Shown here piece by piece: positions 21,371 to 30,630 of a DNA stretch of 64,000 nt. Numbering within the stretch: the stretch's first letter is position 1; every line of letters begins with the position of its first letter. Under the pieces are notes generated by a model that ran no database searches, was not told where the DNA came from, and worked only from the letters and a program-made list of their open reading frames with translations. The stretch spans positions 1 to 64,000 of the forward strand of contig CALWPY010000008.1 of assembly GCA_944383545.1 (NCBI GenBank), in the 5' to 3' direction. This DNA is from an uncultured Lachnospiraceae bacterium. Lineage in GTDB: Bacteria; Bacillota; Clostridia; Lachnospirales; Lachnospiraceae. The position numbers and the translations under genes were made by a program.

Positions 21371-22765
21371 TTAAAGCTCCTGCTTTGTCCTGCTTCTTTC
21401 CATATTTTTCATCAGTCTTCTGAATTGAACGAAAAACATTGTGGATGTAGCAGTAACTGCCAGTATATCTGCCACAGGTTCTGCCAGAAATACTGCCATT
21501 GTCTTGTCCTCGAAAAAATTCGGGAGAATATATATGAGAGGTATAAGTAAAATAATCTTTCTAAGCACGGCAAGAAAGAGAGATGTCTTTGCATTGCCCA
21601 ACGCCACAAAGGTCTGCTGGCACGCAACCTGAACACCAAAAATCAGTGCTGTTGCCATATATATCCTGATTGCCCACTCTGTATAGGAAGCAAGTTCTGC
21701 ATTTGATGTAAAAATCATAATAAACACCCGCGGAAAGAACATGCACACCGCCCACAAAAGCGTAGAATAAGTCACGCACACACATAAAAGCAGTAAAAAT
21801 GTTTTCTTTACCCTTTCAATCTTACCGGCGCCATAATTAAATCCTACAATAGGCTGGGCTCCCTGTGTAAGTCCCTGAAGCGGCAGCATTGAAAACTGCA
21901 TTACACTGCTTAAAATTGTCATGGCTCCAACCGCTATATCTCCACCATATTTAAGCAGAGATGAATTAAAGCACACCATAAGTGCGCCTTCCGTTGCCTG
22001 CATTATAAATGGAGACATGCCAAGTGCCATACACGAAAGATATAAAGGCCAGTCTGTTTTCAAATTCTTTCTGCGAATTTTAAGCAATGTACGTTTTCCC
22101 ACCAGAAACCGGACAACCCATGCCGCAGAAATTGCCTGTGAAATAACAGTTGCAAGAGCCGCTCCCGCTACATTCATATCTAATCCGAAAATAAAAATCG
22201 GGTCCAGAATAATGTTTGCCACTGCTCCTATAATGACACTCATCATACTGGTCTTTGCAAATCCCTGTGCCGTAATAAAAGCATTAAGTCCCAGAGAAAT
22301 CAGCACAAACAGCGTTCCGTACACATAAATTTTCATATATTCATCTGCATAACCTATTGTATTTTCACTGGCACCAAATAACATCAGAAGGTCCCTGCTG
22401 AATATAAATACAATTACGGTAAGCAAAATCCCCGCCGCTATTGTACCTGTCACACAGTTACCGAGAATTTTTTCTGCGGTTTCCTTTTCTCCTCTTCCAA
22501 GCATTATGGACGACTTTGTTGCGCCTCCCATAGCCATAAGTGCCGCAAAAGCATTTATTATCGTTATAAGAGGGAAACACACGCCCAGACCCGTCAGGGC
22601 ATCTGCCCCGATATCCGGTATATGTCCTATATACATACGGTCAACCATGTTATAAAGTACATTCACAACCTGAGCGGTAATTGCCGGTATGGCAAGCTTA
22701 AACAAAAGCCCTCCTATCGGAGCTTCTCCCAGATTTGACTTACTTTCTACTTCTTCCTGACTCAC
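21371..22765 (-). CDS. MATE family efflux transporter
   Basis: A 464-residue membrane protein with twelve predicted hydrophobic segments in two homologous halves, typical of multidrug and toxic compound extrusion carriers, which export cationic compounds with sodium or proton influx. The N-half starts with the characteristic GGLLFKLAIPAITAQVVNVLYN then MVDRMYIGHI, and the loop AMGGATKSSIMLGRGE is typical of clostridial members. I use GTG 22765 with GAGGA seven bases upstream; a TTG at 22771 is too close. Divergent from the amylase gene. The substrate is unknown. Confidence 0.92.
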   Translation of the reverse strand: MSQEEVESKSNLGEAPIGGLLFKLAIPAITAQVVNVLYNMVDRMYIGHIPDIGADALTGLGVCFPLITIINAFAALMAMGGATKSSIMLGRGEKETAEKILGNCVTGTIAAGILLTVIVFIFSRDLLMLFGASENTIGYADEYMKIYVYGTLFVLISLGLNAFITAQGFAKTSMMSVIIGAVANIILDPIFIFGLDMNVAGAALATVISQAISAAWVVRFLVGKRTLLKIRRKNLKTDWPLYLSCMALGMSPFIMQATEGALMVCFNSSLLKYGGDIAVGAMTILSSVMQFSMLPLQGLTQGAQPIVGFNYGAGKIERVKKTFLLLLCVCVTYSTLLWAVCMFFPRVFIMIFTSNAELASYTEWAIRIYMATALIFGVQVACQQTFVALGNAKTSLFLAVLRKIILLIPLIYILPNFFEDKTMAVFLAEPVADILAVTATSTMFFVQFRRLMKNMERSRTKQEL

Positions 22766-22798
22766 AACCAAACTTCCTCTCTAATAAGACTGCTAAAT

Positions 22799-22827
22799 AT
22801 AATAACACAGTTTGTCCGTTCTGCCAA
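22799..22827 (-). promoter_or_regulatory. Promoter of the MATE gene
   Basis: Minus-strand TTGGCA (22827-22822), 17-base spacer, TATTAT (22804-22799). Confidence 0.55.
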
Positions 22828-22835
22828 ACCCAAAC

Positions 22836-22864
22836 TTGCTATACCACCCCTAATCTGCTAAAAT
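22836..22864 (+). promoter_or_regulatory. Promoter of the GH13 gene
   Basis: TTGCTA (22836-22841), 17-base spacer, TAAAAT (22859-22864), 50 bases before the start codon. Its -35 box lies only 8 bases from that of the divergent MATE promoter, so the two polymerases would compete. Confidence 0.55.
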
Positions 22865-22913
22865 GACAGAAACAAACAAAAACCTGATAGTTTCAAGACA
22901 AGGAGGATTTATT

Positions 22914-24224
22914 ATGTGGGCATATGACAGTGTTTTTTATCAGATATTTCCGATAGGCTTCTGCGGTGCGCCGTATGAAAATGACGGAGTATATAAAAAT
23001 CGCATAAAGAAGGTTATCGATTGGATTCCTCATATGAAGAAGCTCGGTATAAATGCAATTTACTTTTCTCCCGTATTCGAATCCGATTCACACGGTTATA
23101 ATACCAGAGATTATTCAAAAATCGACTGCCGTCTGGGTACAAATGAAGATTTTGCCGAGGTATGCAATGTACTTCATAAGGAAGGAATAAAGGTTGTTTT
23201 AGACGGAGTATTTAACCATGTTGGCAGGGGCTTCTGGGCATTTAAGGACGTTCAGGAAAAAAAATGGGATTCACCATATAAAGACTGGTTTCATATCAGC
23301 TTCGACGGAAATTCCAACTACAATGACGGCTTCTGGTATGAAGGCTGGGAAGGAAATTATGACCTTGTAAAACTGAACTTAAAAAATGAAGCTGTTATAA
23401 ATCATATATTTGAAAACATAAAAAAATGGGTTGAAGAATTTGATATAGACGGATTAAGACTTGACGTAGCTTATTGTCTGGACCGTGATTTCTTAAAGAG
23501 ACTCAGAAGTTTCACAGACGGACTTAAGGAAGAGTTCTTCCTTGTTGGAGAGCTTCTTCACGGAGATTACAATCAGTTCGTAAATGACGAAATGCTTCAC
23601 AGTGCAACCAACTATCAGTGCTATAAGGGGCTTTTCTCAAGTTTTAACTCCATGAATATGTTTGAAATCATACATTCACTGCTTCAGATGTTCGGCCCTG
23701 AAGACTGGACCAGATACAAGGGAAAACATTTCATGTCATTTGTAGATAATCACGACGTTACAAGAGTTGCAAGCATATTAACTAATGAAAAACACCTTCC
23801 TTTAATTTACGGACTGTGCTTTGGCATGCCGGGCTTCCCGTGTGTATATTACGGAAGCGAATGGGGTGCAAAGGCAAGAAAGGAAGAAGGCGACCCTGCT
23901 TTAAGAGCCTGCTTCGAGGAGCCTGAATGGAATGAACTTACAGATTTAATTGCAAAACTTTCTGAAATTAAGAAAAACAGCAAGGCTTTAAATTACGGCA
24001 GCTTCCGTTCTGTTGTTTTAACTAACCACCAGTGTATATTTGAGCGTAAATTTGAAGATGAAAGAATTCTTGTGGCTATAAACGCCTCAGATTCACCTTA
24101 TACCGCCCATTTTGATGCAGGCTGCGGTATGGCAGATGAGCTAATCACAGAAACCAGGCATGACTTTGGCGGAGGCTCCGAACTTCCACCTTACAGCCTT
24201 GCCTTCTGGAAAATGGAAAAGTAA
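22914..24224 (+). CDS. GH13 alpha-amylase family glycosidase
   Basis: A 436-residue intracellular glycoside hydrolase (no signal peptide) acting on alpha-glucosidic bonds. The four GH13 motifs are present: DGVFNHVG (I), GLRLDVAY with the nucleophile Asp (II), LVGELLHG with the acid/base Glu (III) and FVDNHDVTR with the third Asp (IV). Sequence type and lack of an N-terminal domain suggest a small maltodextrin- or cyclodextrin-cleaving enzyme rather than an extracellular starch amylase; exact specificity is not decidable. ATG 22914 (MWAYDSVFYQ) has AGGAGG at the right distance; the frame upstream to 22863 has none. It ends 11 bases from the convergent lysozyme gene. Confidence 0.92.
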   Translation: MWAYDSVFYQIFPIGFCGAPYENDGVYKNRIKKVIDWIPHMKKLGINAIYFSPVFESDSHGYNTRDYSKIDCRLGTNEDFAEVCNVLHKEGIKVVLDGVFNHVGRGFWAFKDVQEKKWDSPYKDWFHISFDGNSNYNDGFWYEGWEGNYDLVKLNLKNEAVINHIFENIKKWVEEFDIDGLRLDVAYCLDRDFLKRLRSFTDGLKEEFFLVGELLHGDYNQFVNDEMLHSATNYQCYKGLFSSFNSMNMFEIIHSLLQMFGPEDWTRYKGKHFMSFVDNHDVTRVASILTNEKHLPLIYGLCFGMPGFPCVYYGSEWGAKARKEEGDPALRACFEEPEWNELTDLIAKLSEIKKNSKALNYGSFRSVVLTNHQCIFERKFEDERILVAINASDSPYTAHFDAGCGMADELITETRHDFGGGSELPPYSLAFWKMEK

Positions 24225-24235
24225 TCATATATATT

Positions 24236-25177
24236 CTATCTAAACCATACGTTCAAATCAGCAGGATTTTCCATGCCCGGAACTATGGCTTCATTAGTAT
24301 ACTGCCATCCGTAATACATATACGGAAAATCCGGTTGATTTGAATAATATGCAAGCCACAGCGCATAATCTCCTAGTCTTGACATATCGATATTTAAGGC
24401 ATACCAGTTTCTGTTTGCATAAATCATAGGTGTATATCCTGCATTTCTTATCGTATCACAAAATCCCAGTATTGCATCAGTTCTTGCCGTACTGTCTATA
24501 CCGTTGGCACGGGCTTCACCAGTTTCAATAAGCTCCGTATCGATTACTATAGGCTGGGTAATATTATAATTCCCTAAATTTGCAAGTACAAACTGTGCCT
24601 CTTCGACACCCTCTTCATACGAGGTTGCCTGCGTGAAAAAATATACTCCCAGTTCCATTCCTGCCGCTTCTGCTCCCGTCATATGAGCATTGTACATATC
24701 ATCAAGCATAATCACTCCGCTTTCATAACCCCTGTAACCGATTCTTACTATTGCGACATCAATACCCGAATTCTTTACCTCGGTCCAGTTTATATCAGAC
24801 TGAAACGAAGATACATCTATGGCAAGTCTTGAAGTCCTCTGACCGTTAGTGTGATAATACATATAATCACTGTCATCATCTATATAAAACTCCTCAACGT
24901 CATAATCATTCCTCGCATATTTATCAGTTATTTTGATAAATTCGCAGTCAGGATAAGTACCTATAAGAATGTAACTTTTCCTTAAATATGCAAGATAGTT
25001 ATTCTGTATACTCTCTGCCATAAGTCCCGGCTCAAGAGTAAAGGTATACTCATCATCTGAAATATGAATTTCTCTGCCGGTCGTCCTTGTAACATATGAA
25101 TATGTAAGCGCCAGAATAACAAGCACGCATATCTCAACCAGAGCTATTTTTATAAACAGTATATCTCTTTCCCTCAT
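24236..25177 (-). CDS. Membrane-anchored GH25 lysozyme
   Basis: A 313-residue protein with an N-terminal transmembrane anchor (residues about 7-27), a short linker domain, then a GH25 muramidase domain from about residue 117: DVSSFQSDINW, VAIVRIGYRGY, GVYFFTQATS and the catalytic pair in PIVIDTEL. GH25 enzymes cleave MurNAc-GlcNAc bonds in peptidoglycan. The anchor keeps it on the outer face of the membrane. It lies seven bases after the ABC permease gene, so it is probably the last gene of that operon, suggesting a link to the cell envelope. Confidence 0.9.
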   Translation of the reverse strand: MRERDILFIKIALVEICVLVILALTYSYVTRTTGREIHISDDEYTFTLEPGLMAESIQNNYLAYLRKSYILIGTYPDCEFIKITDKYARNDYDVEEFYIDDDSDYMYYHTNGQRTSRLAIDVSSFQSDINWTEVKNSGIDVAIVRIGYRGYESGVIMLDDMYNAHMTGAEAAGMELGVYFFTQATSYEEGVEEAQFVLANLGNYNITQPIVIDTELIETGEARANGIDSTARTDAILGFCDTIRNAGYTPMIYANRNWYALNIDMSRLGDYALWLAYYSNQPDFPYMYYGWQYTNEAIVPGMENPADLNVWFR

Positions 25178-25184
25178 TTTATCC

Positions 25185-27224
25185 TCAATCCCTTAAACTT
25201 ATCTTTTTTCCTGTGTGTTTTAATATCAATATTCCTAAAGCAAAAAGTACCACTCCTGCTAAAGCTGTAATCAGAACATCTGAAACTGTTACAGTTTCCT
25301 CAACCAGAAACGGCATTACTTTCCCAACCTGCTCGGGGTAGTAGCTCTCTATTACCGACAATGCATTATTAAGGAAATGCATAATTACGGCAGGTAAGAT
25401 ACTTCCTGTCTTATAAACCGCATAGCATAATACGGCTCCCAGAAGTCCTGTTGTAAAAAACCTTACTATGCTCATGTGATATATTCCGAATATTGCCGCA
25501 ACTATGATTATTGCAGTGCTTATCTTATACCTGTTTCTCATTGCCGAAAAGATAAATCCCCTGAACATAAGCTCCTCGCAAAATGCAGGCATAACTGCAA
25601 TTATAATCAGCGTCACCGGAAATCCCATGCTCATAAGCTCTTCGGTTTCAGCAGATGCGGAAACCGCACTTTCAGGAAAAATTGAGCTTATTATTGCGGT
25701 AACAATAAGTCCTATAAGTATTGCGCCTGCCATAAGCACTATACCGCCCACATATCCAAGGGCATCTGTCTTTTTCATGCTGTAAGTCTTTTTCAAATCC
25801 TTCTTTGTATATATTGCAAAACAAAGCGGAAGAAGAAGTATTATCGCCTGAGTAGTCACAGTTCCTGCCGTTACGGATTTTACACTTATCATTCCTCCTG
25901 CATAAATTATAAGAAGAATAGTAACAGCCATAAGAAGCCACGCATCACCCGTTGACGGCACCCCGCCCTTTTTTATGTTAGAGCGTTTTTCAAAAATCTG
26001 GATTCCGTTTTTCATGTCTCCAAACAGTATGGCTTCACTGTCATAAATTTTACTTAAGAACATGATTGCAAGCGCCGCATAGGCAATGTTACTAATTAGT
26101 ACGAGTGCGATTATGCTGTAATTTATTTTAAAAAGCATAATGTTTTTTATTAAAAGGCATATATTTGCAACAGGAATCACTGCCATTTGGGCATTCAGCT
26201 CCACATTTGGAATAAAGCCTATAAAACCAATAAACATCACAACAAGCATAAAAGGCGTTATATAATTGTTTGCCTCCTTAAAGCTCTTTGCAAATGCAGT
26301 AATACACATGGTCATTGCACTTATAAAAAGCGAAAACGCAAGCACTGCAAGGACACATATTATTATTGAAGGTACAAATTTAACCAAAGATACTCCGCCC
26401 GACTGTCCGGTCATTCCCATAAGGTTATACATATAAAGACCTATTCCACCCATCGAAATTAAATTGATAAGGGCAGAAATTATACCTATAATTGCCACAG
26501 TAAGAAATTTGCTCACTATGAGCTGTCTGTTTGTAACCGGAAGGGTAAGTATTGTTTCCAGAGTGCCCCTTTCCTTCTCACCTGCCGTGGTATCTATTGC
26601 CGGATACATAGTTCCCATGATAAGACTCACAATAAGCATAAACGGAAGTATCGAGCCCAAAATGCTTCCCATTGACTGCTCACCGCTTGCAGTGTCTACG
26701 CCCTCATAGCTTATAGGCTCTATGATATCTTCATAATCAAGACCTGCCGCCTCAATTTTTTCTCTTGTTATGTCTTCTCTTAAAAGACCTAAAATTTCCC
26801 AGACAATATCTGCTGCATAGCTGGAATTTGTCACTGAAGAAAGATAATACACCCTGTACAGGGGCTTTCCGTCCTCAGTTTCACAGCTTACAAATACATC
26901 CGTTTCTTCAGCCGAAAGTGCTTCCTTATAGGCAAAATCGCTGTCATAAAATGTAACATTGAGGGAGTAATCCACACTCTCTGAATCAGTAAGCTTTTTA
27001 ACAAAAGCATCTCCTTGGTCTCCCGACACTGCAATATTATATGTATGTGCTTCCATACTTCCCGATATCGATACCATAGCCTGCATTGCCACAATAAAGA
27101 TTAGCGGATATAAAATGACGGGTACCACAATCATCATAATAAGTGTTTTCTTATCCCGGATTACGTCCAGAATTTCCTTTTTAAAAAGAGCTTTAGTTAC
27201 GCTTCGGTTATGTTTCTTACTCAT
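25185..27224 (-). CDS. ABC-2 type permease fused to a CPBP intramembrane protease
   Basis: A 679-residue polytopic membrane protein. Residues 1-430 resemble NatB-type ABC permeases: one N-terminal helix (VILYPLIFIVAMQAM), a large extracytoplasmic domain, then a six-helix core with GEKERGTLETILTLPV. After several more helices comes a CPBP (CAAX protease/bacteriocin-processing) domain at about 540-640 with EELMFRG, FGIYHMS and HFLNN, the glutamate, arginine and histidine residues of the active site. The ATG overlaps the ATPase stop by four bases. NatAB-type systems export sodium or peptides; the joined protease could cut a peptide or protein cargo. That linkage is inference. Confidence 0.9.
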   Translation of the reverse strand: MSKKHNRSVTKALFKKEILDVIRDKKTLIMMIVVPVILYPLIFIVAMQAMVSISGSMEAHTYNIAVSGDQGDAFVKKLTDSESVDYSLNVTFYDSDFAYKEALSAEETDVFVSCETEDGKPLYRVYYLSSVTNSSYAADIVWEILGLLREDITREKIEAAGLDYEDIIEPISYEGVDTASGEQSMGSILGSILPFMLIVSLIMGTMYPAIDTTAGEKERGTLETILTLPVTNRQLIVSKFLTVAIIGIISALINLISMGGIGLYMYNLMGMTGQSGGVSLVKFVPSIIICVLAVLAFSLFISAMTMCITAFAKSFKEANNYITPFMLVVMFIGFIGFIPNVELNAQMAVIPVANICLLIKNIMLFKINYSIIALVLISNIAYAALAIMFLSKIYDSEAILFGDMKNGIQIFEKRSNIKKGGVPSTGDAWLLMAVTILLIIYAGGMISVKSVTAGTVTTQAIILLLPLCFAIYTKKDLKKTYSMKKTDALGYVGGIVLMAGAILIGLIVTAIISSIFPESAVSASAETEELMSMGFPVTLIIIAVMPAFCEELMFRGFIFSAMRNRYKISTAIIIVAAIFGIYHMSIVRFFTTGLLGAVLCYAVYKTGSILPAVIMHFLNNALSVIESYYPEQVGKVMPFLVEETVTVSDVLITALAGVVLFALGILILKHTGKKISLRD

Positions 27225-27982
27225 ATCAAAAGCTCCTTTCCGGCCATAAGTCCGTAAAACACTTCACGCATGTTACCTGCTCCTGTTTCCTTCTTTAGTT
27301 CCTCCGGAGTGCCTTCTTTTATGATTTTTCCGCCGTTTATCATTATTATTCTGTCACAGAGATATTCTGCTTCCTCCATATAGTGGGTGGAGTATATTAC
27401 GGTCTTTCCCTTTTTCTTTTCATTTTTCATAAACTCAATAATGGCAGAGCTGCTTATTATATCCAACCCAAGTGTCGGCTCATCAAATATATAAATAAGC
27501 GGACTGTGAATAAGGCATCTGGCTATGGAAGCCCTCTGTGTCTGACCTGTAGACAGTTTTTCAATACGATTGTCTATAAAGTCTTCCATGGAAAGCACTT
27601 CCGTTATTTCATTTATCTTATCTTCTGTTTCTTTTTCAGTCAGTCCATAGACCTCTCCAAGAATACTTAAATGCTCTCTTGTTGTGAGCCTTCTGTATAG
27701 CTTTGTATTTTCAGAAAGATACCCTATGCATCGTTTTATCTCAAGGTCGCTGTCTATTATCTTTCCGCCTGTTTCAATTCTCACTTCACCACCCGTAGGC
27801 TTCATAAGTCTTGCGAGCATACGAAGAAGAGTAGTCTTTCCCGCACCGTTAGGCCCTAATATGCCGACTATTTCACCGCTTTTTACGGTAAGTGATATTC
27901 CATCAACAGCATTGATATCACGCTTTTTATTTTTCTTTTCGTTCTTTGAAAAGGTTTTTACCAGATTTTCAGCATATATCAT
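27221..27982 (-). CDS. ABC transporter ATP-binding protein (NatA-like)
   Basis: Nucleotide-binding subunit of 253 residues. Walker A is GPNGAGKTT, the signature reads LSTGQTQRASIA, Walker B is IYIFDEPTLGLD, with the following switch His in YSTHYMEEAE. It pairs with the downstream permease through an ATGA overlap. ATG 27982 is preceded by AAAGGGGA. A possible promoter lies just upstream in the region after the small-RNA terminator. Confidence 0.95.
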   Translation of the reverse strand: MIYAENLVKTFSKNEKKNKKRDINAVDGISLTVKSGEIVGILGPNGAGKTTLLRMLARLMKPTGGEVRIETGGKIIDSDLEIKRCIGYLSENTKLYRRLTTREHLSILGEVYGLTEKETEDKINEITEVLSMEDFIDNRIEKLSTGQTQRASIARCLIHSPLIYIFDEPTLGLDIISSSAIIEFMKNEKKKGKTVIYSTHYMEEAEYLCDRIIMINGGKIIKEGTPEELKKETGAGNMREVFYGLMAGKELLI

Positions 27983-28065
27983 TTCTTTTCCCCTTTTTAT
28001 GCACTATCTCCAATTATCACTATAACATACTAAACATTCTAAGTCTGTGAAATATCTGTAAAATT

Positions 28066-28095
28066 GAAAAGGCTGCCTTTAAAGACAGCCTTTTC
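28066..28095 (-). terminator. Terminator of the candidate small RNA
   Basis: GAAAAGGCTG (28066-28075) pairs perfectly with CAGCCTTTTC (28086-28095); on the minus strand AATTTTAC follows. It lies 84 bases before the ABC ATPase start, so it could alternatively act as an attenuator for that operon. Confidence 0.75.
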
Positions 28096-28297
28096 AGTCG
28101 CTTCAATACCCCAATAAAGCAACTTTTGCATTACGGAAATATGTATATATTTCCAAGTTAACAAGTAACCTCCTTGTACCCTTTTATAAACAAGATTAAA
28201 AAACCGCGCATATCCTGTAAATAAAATGTACTCTCGAACAATATCCGGTCATTACCCCCTAACAACCGGAAAGTAGATACAGCTATAACAAAAGCTA
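28066..28297 (-). ncRNA. Candidate stand-alone small RNA (about 230 bases)
   Basis: The 383-base gap between the CoA ligase and the ABC ATPase has no credible long frame but has an extended -10 promoter at one end and an intrinsic terminator at the other. Between them, on the minus strand, are a hairpin CCGGUUGUUA/UAAUGACCGG with a GGGGG loop (28245-28269), ACAAG/CUUGU with a GAGGUUA loop (28161-28177), GGAAAUAU/AUAUUUCC (28135-28154) and GUUGCUU/AAGCGAC with a loop containing GGGG (28097-28123). It does not look like 6S RNA, SRP RNA, tmRNA, RNase P or a riboswitch known to me. A 41-codon TTG frame (28164-28039) crosses it but has a spacing of four bases and I do not call it. Confidence 0.55.
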
Positions 28298-28303
28298 TTT
28301 CTC

Positions 28304-28309
28304 ATTATA
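28304..28309 (-). promoter_or_regulatory. Extended -10 promoter of the candidate small RNA
   Basis: Minus-strand TGCTATAAT (TGn plus a consensus -10 box at 28309-28304). The -35 region is weak (TTTATT at 16 bases). Confidence 0.6.
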
Positions 28310-28365
28310 GCACATTTTCACAAAAAATAAAGTGTTTTTTATAAAAAATTATAAAAAATATATAA

Positions 28366-30000
28366 TCATGCTTTATTCTGTTCTTCTACAAGCCTGTCAC
28401 TGCTGTACATATGCCTTAACTTTGGCTTTTCAATCTTTCCGGTAGGATTACGAGGAACATCTGCAAATATTATTTTTCTCGGTCTCTTATATCTCGGAAG
28501 CTCCATGCAGAATTCATTTATATCTTCTTCAGTGCATATCATACCCGGTTTAAGCTCAATTATGGCAGCAGATATTTCACCCAGTCTCTTGTCCGCAACA
28601 CCTATTACGGCAACATCCTTTATGGCAGGGTTTTTCATAAGGAAATTTTCTATCTGAACAGGATAAATATTTTCACCGCCACTTATAATGACGTCTTTCT
28701 TTCTGTCAACCAGATAGATAAATCCGTCTTCATCCTGAACTGCCATGTCTCCGGTATAAAGCCAGCCGTCTTTTAAAACCTCTTTGGTAGCCTTTCTGTC
28801 CTTGTAATAGCATTCCATAACTCCAGGACCGTTTACGGCAAGCTCACCTACCGTACCCTGCTCTACCTCGGAGCCGTCCTCATTTACAATTTTTACTTTC
28901 CAACCGTAACCGGGAATTCCGATAGCGCCCACTTTATGTATATTTTCCACACCCAGATGTACGCAGCCCGGACCTATTGACTCGCTCAGTCCGTAATTTG
29001 TATCATACTGATGATTAGGAAAATGTGTTTTCCAACGTGTTATAAGGCTTGTCGGAACAGGCTGTGCACCAATGTGCATAAGTCTCCACTGTGAAAGCTG
29101 ATAATCAGAGAGCTTAACATCGCCCCTGTCTATGGCATCAAGTATATCCTGCGCCCAAGGCACAAGCAGCCATACTATTGTACATTTTTCCTTTGATACG
29201 GCTTCGAGTATGAACTCAGGCTTGGTACCCTTTAAGAGCACCGCCTTTCCTCCTACCAGAAAGCTTCCCAGCCAGTGCATTTTTGCGCCGGTGTGATAAA
29301 GCGGTGGTATGCAGAGAAATACATCATCCTTTGTCTGACTGTGGTGATTCTGTTCCACCTTTGCAGCATGCATGAGACTTCTGTGTTTATGTAATATCGC
29401 CTTTGGAAATCCCGTTGTACCCGATGAAAAATATATGGCAGCATAATCATCATCCGTGAGAGCAATTCCCGGAGACGCACTGCTGCAGTCAGCAGTCATG
29501 CTCTTATAATCCTCAGCAAACGTAGGGCATCCCTCACCTACATAAAAGAGCAGTCTGTTCTTTATGATTTCATCAGCAATTTCTTCAATTCTTCCTATAA
29601 ATTCAGGTCCGAACACCAGAATATCCACATCAGCAAGCTTGACGCAGTATTTTATTTCATCAGAGGTATATCTGAAGTTAAGAGGCACGGCAATCGCACC
29701 TGCCTTAAGTATACCAAAATATATCGGAAGCCACTCCAGACAGTTCATAAGGAGAATACCGACCTTATCGCCCTTCTGAATACCCCTTGATAAAAGAAGA
29801 TTGGCAAATCTGTTTGCCTTTTCATTAAATACATTCCATGTTATTTCCCTGCGGTAATGAGTCTTCGGATTAGGCTCCATAAGCTCATATTCCTTCCACG
29901 TAACACGTCTCACTTCCTTTATTTCAGGGTTAATTTCCACAAGACTTATGTCGTCTCCGTAGAGCCTGCAGTTTTGCTCCAATATGTCAGTAATAGGCAT
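28366..30000 (-). CDS. AMP-forming acyl/aryl acid-CoA ligase
   Basis: A 544-residue adenylate-forming enzyme of the ANL superfamily that makes an acyl-AMP and then the CoA thioester. Visible motifs are the P-loop YFSSGTTGFPKA, NYGLSESIGPG (A5), GWLYTGD (A7), DRKKDVIISGGENIYP (A8) and the catalytic lysine in NPTGKIEKPKL (A10). It is last in a set with iorA, iorB and a sodium symporter, so an aryl acetate such as phenylacetate or indoleacetate is the likely substrate; this is inferred from the neighbours, since a medium-chain fatty acid would fit the sequence as well. ATG 30000 follows AAGGAGG. Confidence 0.88.
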   Translation of the reverse strand: MPITDILEQNCRLYGDDISLVEINPEIKEVRRVTWKEYELMEPNPKTHYRREITWNVFNEKANRFANLLLSRGIQKGDKVGILLMNCLEWLPIYFGILKAGAIAVPLNFRYTSDEIKYCVKLADVDILVFGPEFIGRIEEIADEIIKNRLLFYVGEGCPTFAEDYKSMTADCSSASPGIALTDDDYAAIYFSSGTTGFPKAILHKHRSLMHAAKVEQNHHSQTKDDVFLCIPPLYHTGAKMHWLGSFLVGGKAVLLKGTKPEFILEAVSKEKCTIVWLLVPWAQDILDAIDRGDVKLSDYQLSQWRLMHIGAQPVPTSLITRWKTHFPNHQYDTNYGLSESIGPGCVHLGVENIHKVGAIGIPGYGWKVKIVNEDGSEVEQGTVGELAVNGPGVMECYYKDRKATKEVLKDGWLYTGDMAVQDEDGFIYLVDRKKDVIISGGENIYPVQIENFLMKNPAIKDVAVIGVADKRLGEISAAIIELKPGMICTEEDINEFCMELPRYKRPRKIIFADVPRNPTGKIEKPKLRHMYSSDRLVEEQNKA

Positions 30001-30058
30001 CTTTTTATCCTCCTTGCCTCTTTATGCCTCTGGCGCCGGTTGTCACTATATGTAATAT

Positions 30059-30628
30059 CTAAATACGATATCCGGCCTCAAATGCTTTTTTATTTATCTC
30101 TATTGTCTTAGGCGGTACGGTATTTTCTATTACCGTAAGCCAGTCCTCCTCAGTATAGTTCATATGTCTTGCCGCCATTCCCAATACTACAACATTAAAG
30201 GTTTTTGTATTTCCTATTTCCTTTGCCTTTGCCATGGCGTCAATTGAATAAACTTTATATTTTGCGGATAATTCCTCAATTATGTTTTCAGGATATTTAT
30301 CAGCTCCCGTAACAACAGTGATAGGGTCTATCCTCTGGTCATTTACTATTATTACACCGTCCTTTTTGAGGAAATGCGCATAACGCTTTGCCTCTAATTT
30401 TTCAAATGCAATAAGTACATCAGCCTGTCCTTCTTCTACAATCGGCTCTGAAACCTTTTCCCCATATCTTACATAGGTAACAACGCTTCCGCCTCTCTGT
30501 GCCATACCGTGCACCTCTGAAAGCTTTACATCATAACCGGCATGAACAGCCAGTCCGCCTAAAATTCTACTGGTAAGCAGGGTACCCTGTCCACCTACTC
30601 CGACAATCATTATATTTTTTGTAGTCAT
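30059..30628 (-). CDS. iorB: Indolepyruvate:ferredoxin oxidoreductase beta subunit
   Basis: The 189-residue gamma-type domain of 2-oxoacid:ferredoxin oxidoreductases, which helps hold CoA and complete the enzyme. Conserved motifs are VGVGGQGTLLTSRIL and SEVHGMAQRGGSVVTYVRYG. It starts two bases after iorA ends, so the two are translated together. With IorA it interconverts an aryl pyruvate plus CoA and an aryl acetyl-CoA plus CO2, using ferredoxin. Confidence 0.94.
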   Translation of the reverse strand: MTTKNIMIVGVGGQGTLLTSRILGGLAVHAGYDVKLSEVHGMAQRGGSVVTYVRYGEKVSEPIVEEGQADVLIAFEKLEAKRYAHFLKKDGVIIVNDQRIDPITVVTGADKYPENIIEELSAKYKVYSIDAMAKAKEIGNTKTFNVVVLGMAARHMNYTEEDWLTVIENTVPPKTIEINKKAFEAGYRI

Positions 30629-30630
30629 AC

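Noticed and set aside
28039-28164. 41-codon frame from TTG after AAGGAGG within the candidate small RNA
   Set aside because: Spacing of four bases, site paired in a hairpin, and the frame reads through an intrinsic terminator. Kept only as an alternative in the small RNA finding.
28066-28297. T-box or known riboswitch upstream of the ABC operon
   Set aside because: The T-box sequence AGGGTGGNACCGCG and other signatures that I know are absent; AAGGGTACAAGG is only a superficial likeness.
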